Shown here in pieces: positions 1 through 6,590 of a DNA stretch of 32,610 nt. The DNA comes from Tepidiphilus sp. (lineage in GTDB: Bacteria > Pseudomonadota > Gammaproteobacteria > Burkholderiales > Rhodocyclaceae), in contig JAQUGB010000003.1 in NCBI GenBank assembly GCA_028684345.1, positions 1 through 32,610 of the forward strand, in the 5' to 3' direction. Below the pieces are notes generated by a model. That model was not told where the DNA came from. It did not search any database and worked only from the letters and a program-made list of their open reading frames with translations. Position 1 is the first letter of the stretch. The number at the start of each line of letters is the position of its first letter. Made by a program: the position numbers and the translations under genes.

Positions 1-173
1 GCAACTCGGTGACGATCGAGAACGTGGCGGCCGCCCGGGCGCGGGTGCTGGATGCGGACTGCGCCGCCGAGACGGCGAACCTCTCGCGGGCGCAAATCCT
101 GCAGCAGGCCGGCACCGCGATGCTCGCGCAGGCGAACGCCTCCACGCAGAACGTGCTCACGCTCCTGCGCTGA
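1..173 (+). CDS. fliC: Flagellin C-terminus (partial, 5' end outside window)
   Basis: Only the last 56 codons are present, read from base 3 to a TGA at 171-173. They encode a conserved flagellin D0 C-terminal helix: [19 protein letters not shown], then [16 protein letters not shown], ending NVLTLLR. In flagellins this helix packs against the N-terminal helix to form the inner core of the filament and carries the export and FliS-binding surface. Downstream genes for FlaG, FliD, FliS and FliT support the call. One oddity is a cysteine in the DADCAAET motif, where flagellins normally have phenylalanine or a similar hydrophobic residue. An imperfectly spaced inverted repeat (CCTGCGC at 164-170, GCGCAGG at 193-199) spans the stop region and could slow transcription, but it has no T-tract. 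Identity is firm; the size and number of flagellin genes cannot be judged. Confidence 0.93.
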   Translation, partial: NSVTIENVAAARARVLDADCAAETANLSRAQILQQAGTAMLAQANASTQNVLTLLR

Positions 174-180
174 TCGGGGC

Positions 181-208
181 TTGACACGGGCGGCGCAGGG
201 TCTACGAT
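181..208 (+). promoter_or_regulatory. Sigma-70-like promoter ahead of flaG
   Basis: A perfect -35 box TTGACA (181-186) is followed after 16 bases by TACGAT (203-208), a 4/6 match to the -10 consensus. Transcription would begin near 215, leaving a leader of about 34 bases to the flaG ATG. It lies in the only gap between fliC and flaG and would let flaG-fliD-fliS-fliT be expressed apart from flagellin. It does not resemble a sigma-28 or sigma-54 site. Inferred from sequence only. Confidence 0.45.
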
Positions 209-248
209 GATCCTGACGCCGCCCGCTTTGCTTTGAAGGGGAAAGGTC

Positions 249-665
249 ATGAACGTCCCGATTTCTTCCGTGTCGCTACCGCAAGGCGCCGCGAGCACGG
301 TAGTGACCGAGCCGCCGCGCGCACCGGCCCCGCCGAGCACGGCGGCCGATGCGGCAGGCGCGGCGCAGACGGCACAGAGCGGCGCGCCGTCGGCCGCAGG
401 CAGCGCCACCACAGCCGCAACGTCTTCCGCGCCGGTCGATCGCGACACGCTGCAAGGCGCCGTCGACCGCGTGCAGAAAGCGGTGGAGACGCTCTCCAGC
501 GCCGGCATCCAGTTCTCCATCGATCCTGATTTCAACCGGATGGTGGTGCAGGTGGTGGATACCTCCACCAAGGAAGTGATCCGGCAGATTCCGCCCAAGG
601 AGATGCTGGAGATCGCCCAGGCGCTCGACAAGCTCCAGGGTCTGCTCGTGCATCAGAAAGCCTGA
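249..665 (+). CDS. flaG: Flagellar protein FlaG
   Basis: A 138-residue FlaG-family protein. The first ~70 residues are a low-complexity Ala/Pro/Thr linker. The conserved domain lies at about 72-138, with the family pattern FSIDPDFNRMVVQVVD followed by TKEVIRQIPPKEML. FlaG is linked to control of filament length and assembly in several polar flagellates; the molecular role is not settled. The ATG at 249 is preceded by an AAGGGGAAAGG ribosome site and is chosen over the overlapping ORF at 233, which reads another frame. It sits between fliC and fliD, 10 bases from the fliD start, so it is probably cotranscribed with fliD. A sigma-70-like promoter lies just upstream. Confidence 0.88.
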   Translation: MNVPISSVSLPQGAASTVVTEPPRAPAPPSTAADAAGAAQTAQSGAPSAAGSATTAATSSAPVDRDTLQGAVDRVQKAVETLSSAGIQFSIDPDFNRMVVQVVDTSTKEVIRQIPPKEMLEIAQALDKLQGLLVHQKA

Positions 666-675
666 GGAGACGGCC

Positions 676-2058
676 ATGGCCACGATCACTTCCAGCGGCA
701 TCGGCTCGGGGCTGGACATCAACGGCATCGTCGAGCAGCTGATGTCGATCGAGCGCCGGCCGATCGCCGCGCTCGAGCAGCGCAAGAGCACGGTACAGAC
801 GCAGATCTCGGCCTTCGGTCAGGTGAAGTCGGCGCTGGCCACGCTGCAAGCGGTGGTGAAACGGCTCGACGATCCCAGCGTGCGCTTCGCCGCCACGGCG
901 TCGGTGGGCGACGGGGCCGGATTCACCGCCACCGCGAGCGCCGGCGCCGCCACGGGCACCCACGAGATCGGCGTGCAACGGCTCGCCCAGGCGCAGCGCG
1001 TGGCCACCAGCGCTACGCAGACTTTCGACCCGAGCGCTGGCGGAACGCTCACCATCGGCGCTGGCGGCCAGAGCGTGCAGATCGATTTTGCCGCCGGCGG
1101 AACGCTCGAAGACCTGCGCACCGCCATCAACGACCAGGCCGGCTCCTTGGTGCGCGCCTCCATCGTCGACAACGGCGAGGCGAGGCAACTCGTGCTCACG
1201 GGCGCGCAGACCGGCGCGAGCCAGGCGTTCTCGCTCACGGGCACCGGGGGGCTCGAGGCGCTCACCTTCGACCCGAACGCTGCGGATCCGCCCACCGATC
1301 CGAGCAGCGGCCTCTATCGGGTGCAAGCAGCTCAGGACGCGCAGGTCACCTTCGACGGGCTCACCGTGACCCGCCCCTCGAACACGATCGAGGATCTCAT
1401 CCCCGGCGTGACGATCGAACTGCGCGCCATCACCGGCGAGCAGACGTCCCAGCTCTCGGTGGAGCGCGACGATGCGGCGCTGAAGGAGGCGATGCAGTCC
1501 TTCGTCGAGGCCTACAACGCGGTGAACAACACCCTTTACACCCTTTCCTACTACGATCCGGAAACGAGAACGGCCGGGCCGTTGTCCGGCGACGCTTCGG
1601 TGCGCATGATCCAGAGCCAGCTGCGCAATTCCCTCAATTCGCTCACGGGTAGCGGGCCTTTGCGCAATTTCACCGATCTGGGGCTGAGCTTCGACGACAA
1701 GGGCACTTTGAGCCTGGACGGCACCGCGTTCGCTCAGGTTCTGCAGAACGCGCCCCAGGCGGTGAGCCAGATGCTGGTGGGCACGGATGCGCAGCCGGGG
1801 CTGGCGCGACGGCTCGCTCCGGTGCTCGAGGCCAACCTGCAAACGGGCGGGATGCTCGATGCGCGCGTGCAGGGTTTGACCGCCAGCGTGACGATGATCG
1901 ATCGGCAGAGGGAGCGGCTCGAGTCTCAGCTCGGACGCATCGAGCAGAACTATCTACGGCAGTTCAACGCGATGGATGCGATCGTGGGCCAGTATGCGAG
2001 CCTGGGCGTCTATCTGCAGCAACAGTTCGACGCCCTGATGGCGAGCACGAAGAATTGA
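676..2058 (+). CDS. fliD: Flagellar filament cap protein FliD
   Basis: A 460-residue FliD (HAP2), the cap that sits at the filament tip and folds exported flagellin subunits into place. The N-terminal FliD_N domain begins SGIGSGLDINGIVEQLM and the C-terminal FliD_C domain includes FVEAYNAVNNTLYTLSYYD and a terminal heptad-rich helix (about 390-450) ending in QQQFDALMAS. A flagellin-hook-like segment lies near residue 95. Length is typical of the family. The ATG follows a GAGGAGA site seven bases upstream. The gene is part of flaG-fliD-fliS-fliT, and FliT, the cap's export chaperone, is encoded two genes downstream. No anomalies seen. Confidence 0.95.
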   Translation: MATITSSGIGSGLDINGIVEQLMSIERRPIAALEQRKSTVQTQISAFGQVKSALATLQAVVKRLDDPSVRFAATASVGDGAGFTATASAGAATGTHEIGVQRLAQAQRVATSATQTFDPSAGGTLTIGAGGQSVQIDFAAGGTLEDLRTAINDQAGSLVRASIVDNGEARQLVLTGAQTGASQAFSLTGTGGLEALTFDPNAADPPTDPSSGLYRVQAAQDAQVTFDGLTVTRPSNTIEDLIPGVTIELRAITGEQTSQLSVERDDAALKEAMQSFVEAYNAVNNTLYTLSYYDPETRTAGPLSGDASVRMIQSQLRNSLNSLTGSGPLRNFTDLGLSFDDKGTLSLDGTAFAQVLQNAPQAVSQMLVGTDAQPGLARRLAPVLEANLQTGGMLDARVQGLTASVTMIDRQRERLESQLGRIEQNYLRQFNAMDAIVGQYASLGVYLQQQFDALMASTKN

Positions 2059-2075
2059 TCTCGAGGAGAGAAGGC

Positions 2076-2486
2076 ATGTTCAACCGGATGCGAGGCGCCA
2101 ACGCCTATTCGCAAGTCAGCCTGGAGACCGCCGTGCAAAGCGCCGATCCGCACCAGCTCATCCTGATGCTCTACGACGGTGCGCTGATGGCGCTCGCGCA
2201 GGCCGTGGTCGCCATGGAGCAAAAAGACATCCCCAAGCGCGCTCAGTCCATCAGCCGGGCCATCGCCATCATCCATGACGGGCTGCACGCCTCGCTGGAC
2301 GTGGAGAGCGGCGGCGAGCTGGGCGAGCGCCTCGCCGCCCTGTACGACTACATGGTGGAGCGCCTGACGCAGGCGAACGCCACCAACAACGCCGCGGCGG
2401 TGCAGGAGGTGAGCGGGCTGCTGCGCACCCTGCGTGAGGCCTGGGCCGAGATGCCGCGCCAGCAGGCTGCGGCCGCGGCGGGGTGA
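2076..2486 (+). CDS. fliS: Flagellin export chaperone FliS
   Basis: A 136-residue FliS, the cytoplasmic chaperone that binds the flagellin C-terminus, prevents premature polymerisation and hands flagellin to the export gate protein FlhA. Visible family features are ANAYSQVSLETAVQSADPHQLILMLYDGAL near the start and YDYMVERLTQANATNN in the last third, with an all-helical composition. The track starts the ORF at a TTG (2055) overlapping the fliD stop; the ATG at 2076 is preferred because GAGGAGAGAAGG lies immediately upstream and the product then starts MFNRMRGANAY, as FliS proteins usually do. The fliT start follows four bases after the stop. Confidence 0.94.
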   Translation: MFNRMRGANAYSQVSLETAVQSADPHQLILMLYDGALMALAQAVVAMEQKDIPKRAQSISRAIAIIHDGLHASLDVESGGELGERLAALYDYMVERLTQANATNNAAAVQEVSGLLRTLREAWAEMPRQQAAAAAG

Positions 2487-2490
2487 GTCG

Positions 2491-2787
2491 ATGACGACGC
2501 CCATCGAAGAGGCGCCGTGGGCGGAGCTCGCGCGCGGCTGCGCGGCGCTCGCCGCCGCCGCTGAGGCGAACGACTGGGATCGCGCGGCGGCGCTGATGAG
2601 TGCGCTCGACGCCCTGACGACGGCCGACCGCGCCTGGTGCGCGACGCACGACCCGGCCTTGCCCGAACGGCGGGCGGCGATCGTGGCGGCGCGCGCGTCG
2701 CTGGAGGCGGCCGGCGCACACCTGCTGCCGGCGCATGCGAGCCTGAAGAAACTGCTGCGCGCCTGGGGTGCGCTGCCTCCGACGTGA
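2491..2787 (+). CDS. fliT: Putative flagellar chaperone FliT
   Basis: A 98-residue, mostly helical, Ala/Leu-rich protein directly after fliS, where FliT is usually encoded. FliT proteins are short, poorly conserved helical bundles that chaperone FliD and, in enterics, restrain the FlhDC master regulator. Similarity here rests on size, position and helix pattern (WDRAAALMSALDAL, SLKKLLRAWG) rather than a sharp motif. The track's longer ORF begins inside fliS; the ATG at 2491, four bases after the fliS stop, is the better start. The 3' end is followed by an inverted pair of a short repeat also found elsewhere in the window. Confidence 0.7.
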   Translation: MTTPIEEAPWAELARGCAALAAAAEANDWDRAAALMSALDALTTADRAWCATHDPALPERRAAIVAARASLEAAGAHLLPAHASLKKLLRAWGALPPT

Positions 2788-2801
2788 GCGCGCCGCTCCA
2801 G

Positions 2802-2877
2802 AGAGACGCTGAAGAAATGAGCGAGCACCGCGCAACGCAGCGATTCGCCCGCGCAGCCAATCATTCAGCGTTTCCCT
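2802..2877. repeat. Inverted pair of AGGGARACGCTGAA repeats downstream of fliT
   Basis: AGAGACGCTGAA (2802-2813) and TTCAGCGTTTCCCT (2864-2877) are inverted copies (12 of 14 bases match over the extended arms) separated by 50 bases. They fill much of the 110-base gap between fliT and the fliK-like gene. Related copies occur at 21859-21885 and 23763-23777, each at the 3' end of a gene. Possibly a REP-like element or terminator stem; no T-tract is present. Confidence 0.5.
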
Positions 2878-2897
2878 AGGCGCCCGGAGGTGATGAG

Positions 2898-4355
2898 ATG
2901 ATCCCGCCAGACCTCGCTGCGCGGATACGCATGATGGTCGAGGCGGAGCTGCTGCGCCCCGAGACGCAGGTCGGCGGGGTGGAGCGCATCCGCCCCCTTC
3001 CGGAGCGCCTGCCGGAGGTGCTCCCGGGGCAGGTGCTGCGTGCCACCATCCAGCGACCGTTGCCCGAGGGCACCTACCAGGCGGTAGTGGCGGGGCGTGA
3101 AATGACGCTCGCGCTCGACCAGCCAGTGAAGAGCGGCGATACCCTGGAGCTGGTGGTCGAGCGGCAGGTAGGCGGCACCATTTACGCCCGCCGCCAGGAA
3201 GGGCAGGAAGGAGCGGATCGGGGCATGGCGGGTGCCTCGGCGCGCACCCAGCTCTCCTCGGCCGGCGAGCTTCTGCGGCAAGTGCTGACGCAGCCCACCC
3301 CGCAGCGCCTGCCCCTGCCTGCCGGCACGGAACGAGCCGCGCCGCTGCTGCCCGCCCCGCCCCAATCGCCCGCGGAAGTACAGCGCCTGGCCACGGCGCT
3401 GCAAGACAGCGTGCAGCGCTCGGGGCTCTTCTACGAATCCCATCTGGCACGGTGGATCCGGGGACAGTATCCGCTCGAATCCCTGCGCGCCGAGCCGCAC
3501 AACCTCGTGGCGCGGGCAACACCGGCGGTTCTGAGCGCAGAGGCGCCGCCGGGCGCGCCGGCGTCGGGCGCCGCGCCTGCCGCTGCCGGTGCCGTTCCTC
3601 CTGCTTCCGGTGCCGCACCTGCCGCTGGCACCGCCTCCCTTGCGGCTGCCTCCGCCGCGCTTGGCGCTGCCGGCGAAGAGGTTTCGTCGGCCGAGCGCGC
3701 CGCGTTGGTAGCGGCCGCCGCGCCCTCCCCTTTGCTGACCTGGCTCATGCGCAACGCCCCTGGCGCTGCTGCCGGGCGGGGGAGCGCCGAGCGGCTGCTC
3801 GCGGCCTTTCTCTCCGGGCAGATCCCTGCGTCCGGCGCCGAGGAGGCTGCGGCGCGCCCCGCCGTCGCGCCCGAGCGCGGCGCGCCCCCGGGCGGCGCAA
3901 CGGCAGCGACCACGGCAAGCGAGGGCGCACAGGGCGCCCCTCCTGCGAGCGCCAGCGCCATTCCCGAACGGCTGGTGCCGATCGTGCAACATCAGCTCGA
4001 CGCCCTGGCCACCCAGCAGCTGAACGTGCAGTTCGCCCCTTGGCCGGGTTTGCTCGTGCAGTGGCGCATCGAGGCGGAGGGGGAGCAGGACGGAAGGGCC
4101 GAAGGGGAGGAAGGCGAGGCGCCGGTGTGGCGCTCCACGCTGCGGCTGACCCTGCCCCGCCTGGGCGAGGTGACGGCGCAGCTGCAGTGGCAGCACGGAA
4201 CGCTCGAATTGCGTCTCACGGCCAGCCAGGAAGCAGCTTTGACGCGGATGCGCGCCGCAGCGCCCATGCTGGCCTCGGCTTTGGAGGCGGACGGCATTCG
4301 CGTCACGAAGATCGAGGTCGCGGCGCAGGAGGGGATGGATGCAACCGAAGAATGA
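2898..4355 (+). CDS. FliK-like hook-length control family protein (non-operonic paralogue)
   Basis: A 485-residue protein with a folded N-terminal part (about 1-95), a long Ala/Pro/Gly linker (about 200-360, with repeats such as GAAPAA) and a C-terminal globular domain (about 365-475). The C-terminal part resembles the FliK Flg_hook domain: LRLTLPRLGEVTAQLQWQHG followed by LELRLTA and a final helix-strand segment. A second, canonical FliK is encoded at 14667, so this copy is a paralogue or specialised regulator. It overlaps the next gene, a stand-alone FlhB C-terminal homologue, by 17 bases. FliK and the FlhB C-terminus are known partners in the substrate-specificity switch, which supports a related role. 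The ATG at 2898 has GGAGGTGATGAG just upstream. Moderate confidence in family, low in exact role. Confidence 0.65.
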   Translation: MIPPDLAARIRMMVEAELLRPETQVGGVERIRPLPERLPEVLPGQVLRATIQRPLPEGTYQAVVAGREMTLALDQPVKSGDTLELVVERQVGGTIYARRQEGQEGADRGMAGASARTQLSSAGELLRQVLTQPTPQRLPLPAGTERAAPLLPAPPQSPAEVQRLATALQDSVQRSGLFYESHLARWIRGQYPLESLRAEPHNLVARATPAVLSAEAPPGAPASGAAPAAAGAVPPASGAAPAAGTASLAAASAALGAAGEEVSSAERAALVAAAAPSPLLTWLMRNAPGAAAGRGSAERLLAAFLSGQIPASGAEEAAARPAVAPERGAPPGGATAATTASEGAQGAPPASASAIPERLVPIVQHQLDALATQQLNVQFAPWPGLLVQWRIEAEGEQDGRAEGEEGEAPVWRSTLRLTLPRLGEVTAQLQWQHGTLELRLTASQEAALTRMRAAAPMLASALEADGIRVTKIEVAAQEGMDATEE

Positions 4356-4680
4356 ACGAGCGGAAACCGCGACGGGCGAGCGCCTCGCCGCGGTGGCGTT
4401 ACGCTACGAGTCGGGCGAGCCTGCACCCCGGGTAGTCGCCAAGGGGCAGGGGCTGATCGCCGAGCAGATCCTAGAGCGCGCGCGCGAGGCTGGCGTGTAT
4501 GTACACGAGTCGCCTGAGCTGCTCTCGCTGCTGATGAAGCTCGATCTGGACGAGCGCATTCCGCCCCAGCTCTACGTAGCGGTGGCGGAACTGCTCGCCT
4601 GGGTCTATCGACTGGAGCAGGAGGGCGGTGGCGGCAATCCCCTGCCTCCACGCGCTCCGCCGCCGGAAAGTATGCTATAA
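4339..4680 (+). CDS. Stand-alone FlhB C-terminal domain homologue (FlhX-like)
   Basis: A 113-residue soluble protein matching the cytoplasmic tail of FlhB/YscU after its autocleavage point: VALRYESGEPAPRVVAKGQG, then LIAEQILERAREAGVYVHE, then YVAVAELLAWVYRLEQ. Full-length FlhB has four membrane helices and an NPTH cleavage motif; both are absent here. Such FlhB-tail proteins (FlhX in Helicobacter) can replace the cleaved FlhB fragment in export. The start overlaps the end of the fliK-like gene and has AGGAGGGG upstream, suggesting translational coupling. The last ~18 residues are a Gly/Pro-rich tail. Full-length flhB is not in the window. Confidence 0.8.
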   Translation: MQPKNERAETATGERLAAVALRYESGEPAPRVVAKGQGLIAEQILERAREAGVYVHESPELLSLLMKLDLDERIPPQLYVAVAELLAWVYRLEQEGGGGNPLPPRAPPPESML

Positions 4681-4681
4681 C
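4673..4681 (+). promoter_or_regulatory. Extended -10 promoter for the PilZ gene
   Basis: TGCTATAAC fits an extended -10 element (TGnTATAAT) with one mismatch; no convincing -35 box is present, as expected for this class. Transcription would start near 4688, 26 bases ahead of the PilZ-protein ATG. It overlaps the stop codon of the upstream gene. Confidence 0.4.
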
Positions 4682-4713
4682 ATGACCAGCCTGCCAACGA
4701 TCTTGCTCCCTTC

Positions 4714-5490
4714 ATGTCTTCCGCCCCCTTGCGCATCGAGCTCTACGATCCCGAGCGCCACCCCGATCTCCTCTTGCGCTCTCCTCGCGAGATCGCGTTT
4801 TTGCTGCGAAGCCTGGCAGAGCGTCGGGTTCAGCTGGGCATCTTTGCCGAGCGGCGCTATCTCTTCACGTCCGTGCTCCTGAATGTCAGCGAGGAGCATC
4901 TCGTCCTCGACCCTTGTGGCGACGAGCAACTCAACCGCCTGGCAACGCAATGGGGCGTGATCTGCCAGGGCAAGCTCGAAGGGGTGACGGTGCAGTTTGC
5001 CTGCGCACGGCTGGTGCGTGTCGAACATCAGGGCGTGATGGGCCTCGGCGCGCCTTTGCCCTCAACGGTGCTGCGCTTGCAGCGCCGGGAGTTCTTCCGC
5101 CTGCCGCCGCCCGCGCCTACGTGGTGGTGCGAGCTGCCATGGTCGGATCCGGCTTTTGCGCCCTTGCAGGCGGAGGAGCCCAAGCTGAAGCTGCGCGTCC
5201 TGGATTTGAGCGTGGGGGGCGTCGCCCTGCTCTTTCCGCCCGAGATCCCCGCGCCCGCGCACGGCCACCAATTCGCCGGCGCGCGCCTCATACTGCCGCC
5301 CATGGATTGGCTGGAAACGGCCATGGAGGTGCGTAGCATCCTGCCGCTCGATACCCCCGGACCGGCAAGGGCCGTTCACACACGGGTGGGCTTTCGTTTC
5401 ATCGGCATGCCCACGGCAGCGGCGAACCGCCTCTACCGCATCCTCTTCGAATTGCAGCGGGAACAGCTGGCCGCACGACGCGGCACGTGA
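4714..5490 (+). CDS. YcgR-type PilZ domain protein, cyclic-di-GMP flagellar brake
   Basis: A 258-residue cytoplasmic protein with the two-domain YcgR layout. The N-terminal YcgR-like beta domain covers about 1-118. The PilZ domain begins with the arginine motif QRREFFRL (123-130) and continues with DLSVGG (164-169), the two elements that grip cyclic di-GMP. Proteins of this type slow the flagellar motor by acting on FliG, FliM or MotA when cyclic di-GMP rises. The location inside the flagellar locus supports this. No clear ribosome-binding sequence precedes the ATG, and a likely separate promoter lies 30 bases upstream. The PilZ insert between the two motifs is longer than usual (about 33 residues). 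A second PilZ gene lies at 22741. Confidence 0.85.
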   Translation: MSSAPLRIELYDPERHPDLLLRSPREIAFLLRSLAERRVQLGIFAERRYLFTSVLLNVSEEHLVLDPCGDEQLNRLATQWGVICQGKLEGVTVQFACARLVRVEHQGVMGLGAPLPSTVLRLQRREFFRLPPPAPTWWCELPWSDPAFAPLQAEEPKLKLRVLDLSVGGVALLFPPEIPAPAHGHQFAGARLILPPMDWLETAMEVRSILPLDTPGPARAVHTRVGFRFIGMPTAAANRLYRILFELQREQLAARRGT

Positions 5491-5524
5491 CGTGATTCGT
5501 GTTTATTCGCATGGGCTCTAGACG

Positions 5525-5782
5525 ATGTATACGCTGCGCTTCGCCAAATCCGCCGAGAAAGTCATCGCCCGGATGCCGCAAGGCGTGGCACGCCGCATGA
5601 TCGACGAACTCAAGGCCATTGCCGCCGATCCAACGATGTACCGTGGTGACTGGAAGCCCTTGTCCGGCTCACCCTTTTGGCGTTTACGCGTAGGCGACTG
5701 GAGGGCAATCTGCGAATTGCGTAATGCCGAACTCGTTTTGCTGGTGGTCAAAGTCGCACCACGAGGAGACGCATACAAATGA
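5525..5782 (+). CDS. RelE/ParE-family toxin
   Basis: An 85-residue basic protein of the RelE/ParE toxin superfamily. Features are the N-terminal strand MYTLRFAKSAEKVI, two helices, the central segment FWRLRVGDWRAICEL typical of this fold, and a final strand LVLLVVKVAPRGD. RelE-type members cut ribosome-bound mRNA and ParE-type members poison gyrase; the sequence does not decide between them. The stop overlaps the antitoxin start by four bases (ATGA), and the toxin comes first, as in HigBA-type modules. Base composition looks less GC-rich than the flagellar genes on both sides, suggesting acquisition by transfer. No strong ribosome site precedes the ATG, which would keep toxin yield low. Confidence 0.85.
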   Translation: MYTLRFAKSAEKVIARMPQGVARRMIDELKAIAADPTMYRGDWKPLSGSPFWRLRVGDWRAICELRNAELVLLVVKVAPRGDAYK

Positions 5783-6138
5783 GCGTGCAAATCATTGAAC
5801 TGGATGGAAAACCGGCTTTCGCCGTGGTGCCGGTGGCACAATGGAAGGCACTTTTGGAACGGCTGGAAGACCTGCAAGACGCCGTGGATGCCAGGGCTGC
5901 GGCAAACGAGGAAACATTGCCTCTCGACTTCATCGAACGGCGGCTCGCTGGAGAATCGCCGTTCAAGCTATGGCGAGAGCATCGCGGGCTCACTCTAGAG
6001 ACGCTCGCCGACAGAGCGGGTTGCACGCCCCAGATGCTATCGATGATCGAGCGGAGTGAAACCAAACCTTCCGCCGATCTGTTGGCACGGCTTGCGAGCG
6101 CGCTCGGTTGCGACATGGACAGCCTCCAGTGCGACTGA
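5779..6138 (+). CDS. Antitoxin with N-terminal Phd-like segment and C-terminal XRE helix-turn-helix
   Basis: A 119-residue partner of the upstream toxin. Residues 1-45 (IIELDGKPAFAVVPVAQW, then LLERLEDLQDAVDARAA) resemble Phd/YefM-like antitoxin sequence. Residues about 60-115 form an XRE/Cro-type DNA-binding domain: LWREHRGLTLETLADRAG, then TPQMLSMIERSETKPSADLL. The protein should neutralise the toxin and repress the operon by binding upstream of 5525. AGGAG lies upstream of the ATG, and the four-base overlap implies coupled translation. The apparent combination of two antitoxin types in one chain is notable; the boundary near residue 50 is inferred. No hard evidence for other functions. Confidence 0.82.
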   Translation: MSVQIIELDGKPAFAVVPVAQWKALLERLEDLQDAVDARAAANEETLPLDFIERRLAGESPFKLWREHRGLTLETLADRAGCTPQMLSMIERSETKPSADLLARLASALGCDMDSLQCD

Positions 6139-6153
6139 GCTTTCGCAAGGGGA

Positions 6154-6199
6154 GCGCGTAACGCAGCAATCAGGCGGTGCAACCGAGTGGTTTACGCGC
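6154..6199. terminator. Inverted repeat between convergent antitoxin and fliE genes
   Basis: GCGCGTAA (6154-6161) and TTACGCGC (6192-6199) form a perfect 8-base inverted repeat with a 30-base spacer, in the 81-base gap between convergent genes. It could form a loose bidirectional terminator or mark an insertion border of the toxin-antitoxin segment. No T-tract is present. Confidence 0.25.
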
Positions 6200-6219
6200 G
6201 CGATCGTGAGTCACACCGG

Positions 6220-6546
6220 TCACACCGGCATGTTCATGATGTCTTGGTAGGCGCTCACCAGGCGGTTGCGCACCTGCACCATCTGGTTGAAGGCGAGCGA
6301 AGCCTTTTCCAGGTCGATCATGACGTTTTGCAGGTCGACGTTGGGGTCGCCCGCGCTGAAGCGATCGGCTTGCTCGCGCGCCTGGGTCTGCGCCTGGCTC
6401 ACGTCTTTGAGGGCGGAATCGAGCACGGAGGCGAAATCGACCTGCCCCGCCGCTTGCGGCGCTTCGGCGGCCGCGGGCTTGCCCTGGGCGATCGCTTGGG
6501 CACGCTGCATCTCGGCGAGCAGTTGGTTGATGCCGTTGGTGTCCAT
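6220..6546 (-). CDS. fliE: Flagellar hook-basal body protein FliE
   Basis: A 108-residue FliE, the periplasmic adaptor joining the MS ring (FliF) to the rod and required for rod export. The C-terminal part shows the family signature: VDLQNVMIDLEKASLAFNQM then VQVRNRLVSAYQDIMNMPV. Length matches the family. Two in-frame ATGs exist at 6552 and 6546; AGGAGG at 6554-6559 is one base from the first and seven from the second, so 6546 is preferred. The gene follows fleS-fleR on the minus strand, 38 bases after the fleR stop, and is transcribed away from fliF, although fliE and fliF are usually codirectional. Only the gene order is unusual; the protein looks normal. Confidence 0.92.
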   Translation of the reverse strand: MDTNGINQLLAEMQRAQAIAQGKPAAAEAPQAAGQVDFASVLDSALKDVSQAQTQAREQADRFSAGDPNVDLQNVMIDLEKASLAFNQMVQVRNRLVSAYQDIMNMPV

Positions 6547-6581
6547 GGTCATGCCTCCTGTCCTTCACAGGCCCTTCGTTC

Positions 6582-6590
6582 ATTCTAGCA
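6582..6590 (-). promoter_or_regulatory. Possible extended -10 promoter for fliE
   Basis: On the minus strand TGCTAGAAT fits an extended -10 (TGnTATAAT) with one mismatch and overlaps the fleR stop codon. Transcription would start near 6575, about 29 bases ahead of fliE. No good -35 or sigma-54 element is visible here, so fliE could also simply be read through from fleSR. Confidence 0.28.

Noticed and set aside
532-1842. 436-residue minus-strand ORF opposite fliD
   Set aside because: Arg/His-rich shadow of a firmly identified fliD.
5588-5602. TGGCACGCCGCATGA as a sigma-54 site
   Set aside because: Has TGGCAC but ATGA instead of TTGC at the -12 position, and lies inside the toxin gene.
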